Source: Oceaniferula marina
GTDB lineage: Bacteria; Verrucomicrobiota; Verrucomicrobiia; Verrucomicrobiales; Akkermansiaceae
Reading direction: 5' to 3'
Length of the DNA: 64,000 nucleotides
NCBI RefSeq assembly: GCF_013391475.1
Contig: NZ_JACBAZ010000001.1
Span: 392,377-456,376, forward strand
The position numbers and the translations under genes are program-made. Shown in pieces: positions 63,225 through 64,000 of this stretch. The notes beneath the pieces were generated by a model. That model saw only the letters and a program-made list of their open reading frames with translations, did no database searches and was not told the origin of the DNA. The stretch's first letter is position 1, and every line of letters begins with the position of its first letter.

Positions 63225-63246
63225 ATTTCAAATGACCATTTGAAAT
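63225..63246. promoter_or_regulatory. Putative TetR-family operator
   Basis: ATTTCAAATG-AC-CATTTGAAAT is a perfect 10-2-10 palindrome lying 39 bp upstream of the TetR-family gene. Autoregulation through such palindromes is common in the family; binding is inferred. Confidence 0.65.
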
Positions 63247-63285
63247 AATCATTTACTTCCTGTGATCCAGTGCTAGCTTGCGCCC

Positions 63286-63957
63286 ATGTCCGAGTCAGGC
63301 AATCATCTTTCAGCAAGTGAATCCGAACAAAAACAGGCTTCTTCGACCAAAGAACAAGTCCTGAGCTGTGCGGTTCCACTGTTTGCTGAAAAAGGGTACC
63401 GGGACGTCACCTGTGCCGAAGTCAGCCGCGCGGCCGAAGCAAACATCGCGGCCATCAATTATCACTTTGGTAGCAAAGAGAATTTATACCGCCTCTCAAT
63501 GAGGAGAGCCTTCGAGCTGGCCAACAAAAAATACCCCTTCAACGCAGGTATTGATAAAGATTCGACACCTGAAGCTCAACTACTCGCCATGATGAGCGCC
63601 ATGATTCGACGTAATTTCGACGATGGCCCTGCCGGTTATCTTAACCGGATCATGGCTCACCAAGTGTCACGGCCAACAGCGCCTCACGCCCTTGTCATCG
63701 AGGAAATCTCCAATCTTCAAGGAAACCATCTCTCAGAAATTATCCGAAAGATCACGGGTGAACTATCTGAACCTTTTTTGCAACAGGCTAAGATGAATGT
63801 GGTTGCACTCTGTGTCTTCCCGCGCTGGGCCCCTGCAATGAAACAACACCTGTTCCCTGCTCCGCCCAGCGAGGAAGATCTGACACTCTGGGCGGAGCAT
63901 CAGCACCGATTTGCACTTGCCGGTTTACAAAGCCTGAAAATGACCGATCCATCTTAA
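63286..63957 (+). CDS. TetR/AcrR-family regulator (CecR-like)
   Basis: 223 residues. The N-terminal HTH reads 'QVLSCAVPLFAEKGYRDVTC' then AEVSRAAEANIAAINYHFGSKENLY. The C-terminal ligand domain has the layout of the DUF1956/CecR family (RRNFDDGPAGYLNRIMAHQV). It would repress its own gene through the upstream palindrome and probably an efflux or detoxification operon further right. Ends 40 bp before the window edge. Confidence 0.88.
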   Translation: MSESGNHLSASESEQKQASSTKEQVLSCAVPLFAEKGYRDVTCAEVSRAAEANIAAINYHFGSKENLYRLSMRRAFELANKKYPFNAGIDKDSTPEAQLLAMMSAMIRRNFDDGPAGYLNRIMAHQVSRPTAPHALVIEEISNLQGNHLSEIIRKITGELSEPFLQQAKMNVVALCVFPRWAPAMKQHLFPAPPSEEDLTLWAEHQHRFALAGLQSLKMTDPS

Positions 63958-64000
63958 ACTCCGATTCCCCAAGCCCCCCTTTTTACTTTCGACTAATTGA

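Overview
The window looks like a chromosome segment from a Verrucomicrobiota bacterium, probably Verrucomicrobiales and marine or host-associated. This is inferred from gene content: several secreted sulfatases, beta-helix glycan-processing proteins, a sialidase with a sialate-esterase-like partner, a three-gene succinate dehydrogenase/fumarate reductase of the cytochrome b558 type, an SHD1-like secreted protein and many ECF-sigma/PDZ modules. Few genes have a clear Shine-Dalgarno sequence.

Layout. 1-0.7 kb: the 3' part of an IS4-family transposase, cut by the window edge. 0.7-3.5 kb (minus): ECF sigma factor, anti-sigma-like membrane protein, PDZ protein. 3.6-12.4 kb: uvrA (minus), then a phospholipase D-like lipoprotein, a YiiX-like hydrolase, an AI-2E-family transporter and a DsbD-type reductase. 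12.6-16.1 kb: tig-clpP-clpX. 16.2-17.1 kb: an SHD1-like secreted protein whose frame is interrupted by one in-frame TGA. 17.4-23 kb: transaldolase, ndk, sdhCAB. 23.1-25.8 kb: TonB-like protein, RluD-like pseudouridine synthase, a small unknown gene. 25.8-40 kb: a secreted glycan-degradation region (three sulfatases, two beta-helix proteins, a GH33-like sialidase, a SASA-type esterase), interrupted by a VOC protein, scpB and pheA. 40.2 kb: a TRIC/UPF0126 channel.

40.9-48.3 kb is the most unusual part: a 7.4-kb integrated element inserted in the initiator tRNA gene and bounded by a 50-bp direct repeat. It carries a tyrosine integrase, an AlpA/excisionase-like HTH protein, a VirE-N-type primase/SF3-type helicase, two terminase-small-subunit-like proteins, four tandem small paralogous genes of unknown function and a small two-helix membrane protein. 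It has no capsid, portal, tail or large terminase gene. I read it as a phage-satellite (PICI-like) island. It also holds repeated 18-bp sites near both ends, an iteron-like inverted repeat after the primase, operator-like dyads, a structured leader ahead of the AlpA-like gene, and its own terminator that replaces the one displaced from the tRNA.

48.5-54 kb (minus): uvrD/pcrA, a degenerate HtrA-like PDZ protein, an ECF sigma factor, folB, a HAD hydrolase, a DUF721 protein and a ferredoxin. 54.2-58 kb (plus): a membrane protein, a polysaccharide deacetylase and ffh. 58.3-60.3 kb (minus): two lipoproteins and one secreted protein of unknown function. 60.4-64 kb: 5-formyl-THF cyclo-ligase, ybeY, a compact PgpH-like HD phosphohydrolase and a TetR regulator with a perfect upstream palindrome. 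Coordinates and motifs were read by eye; no database search was run, so family names rest on motif recognition.
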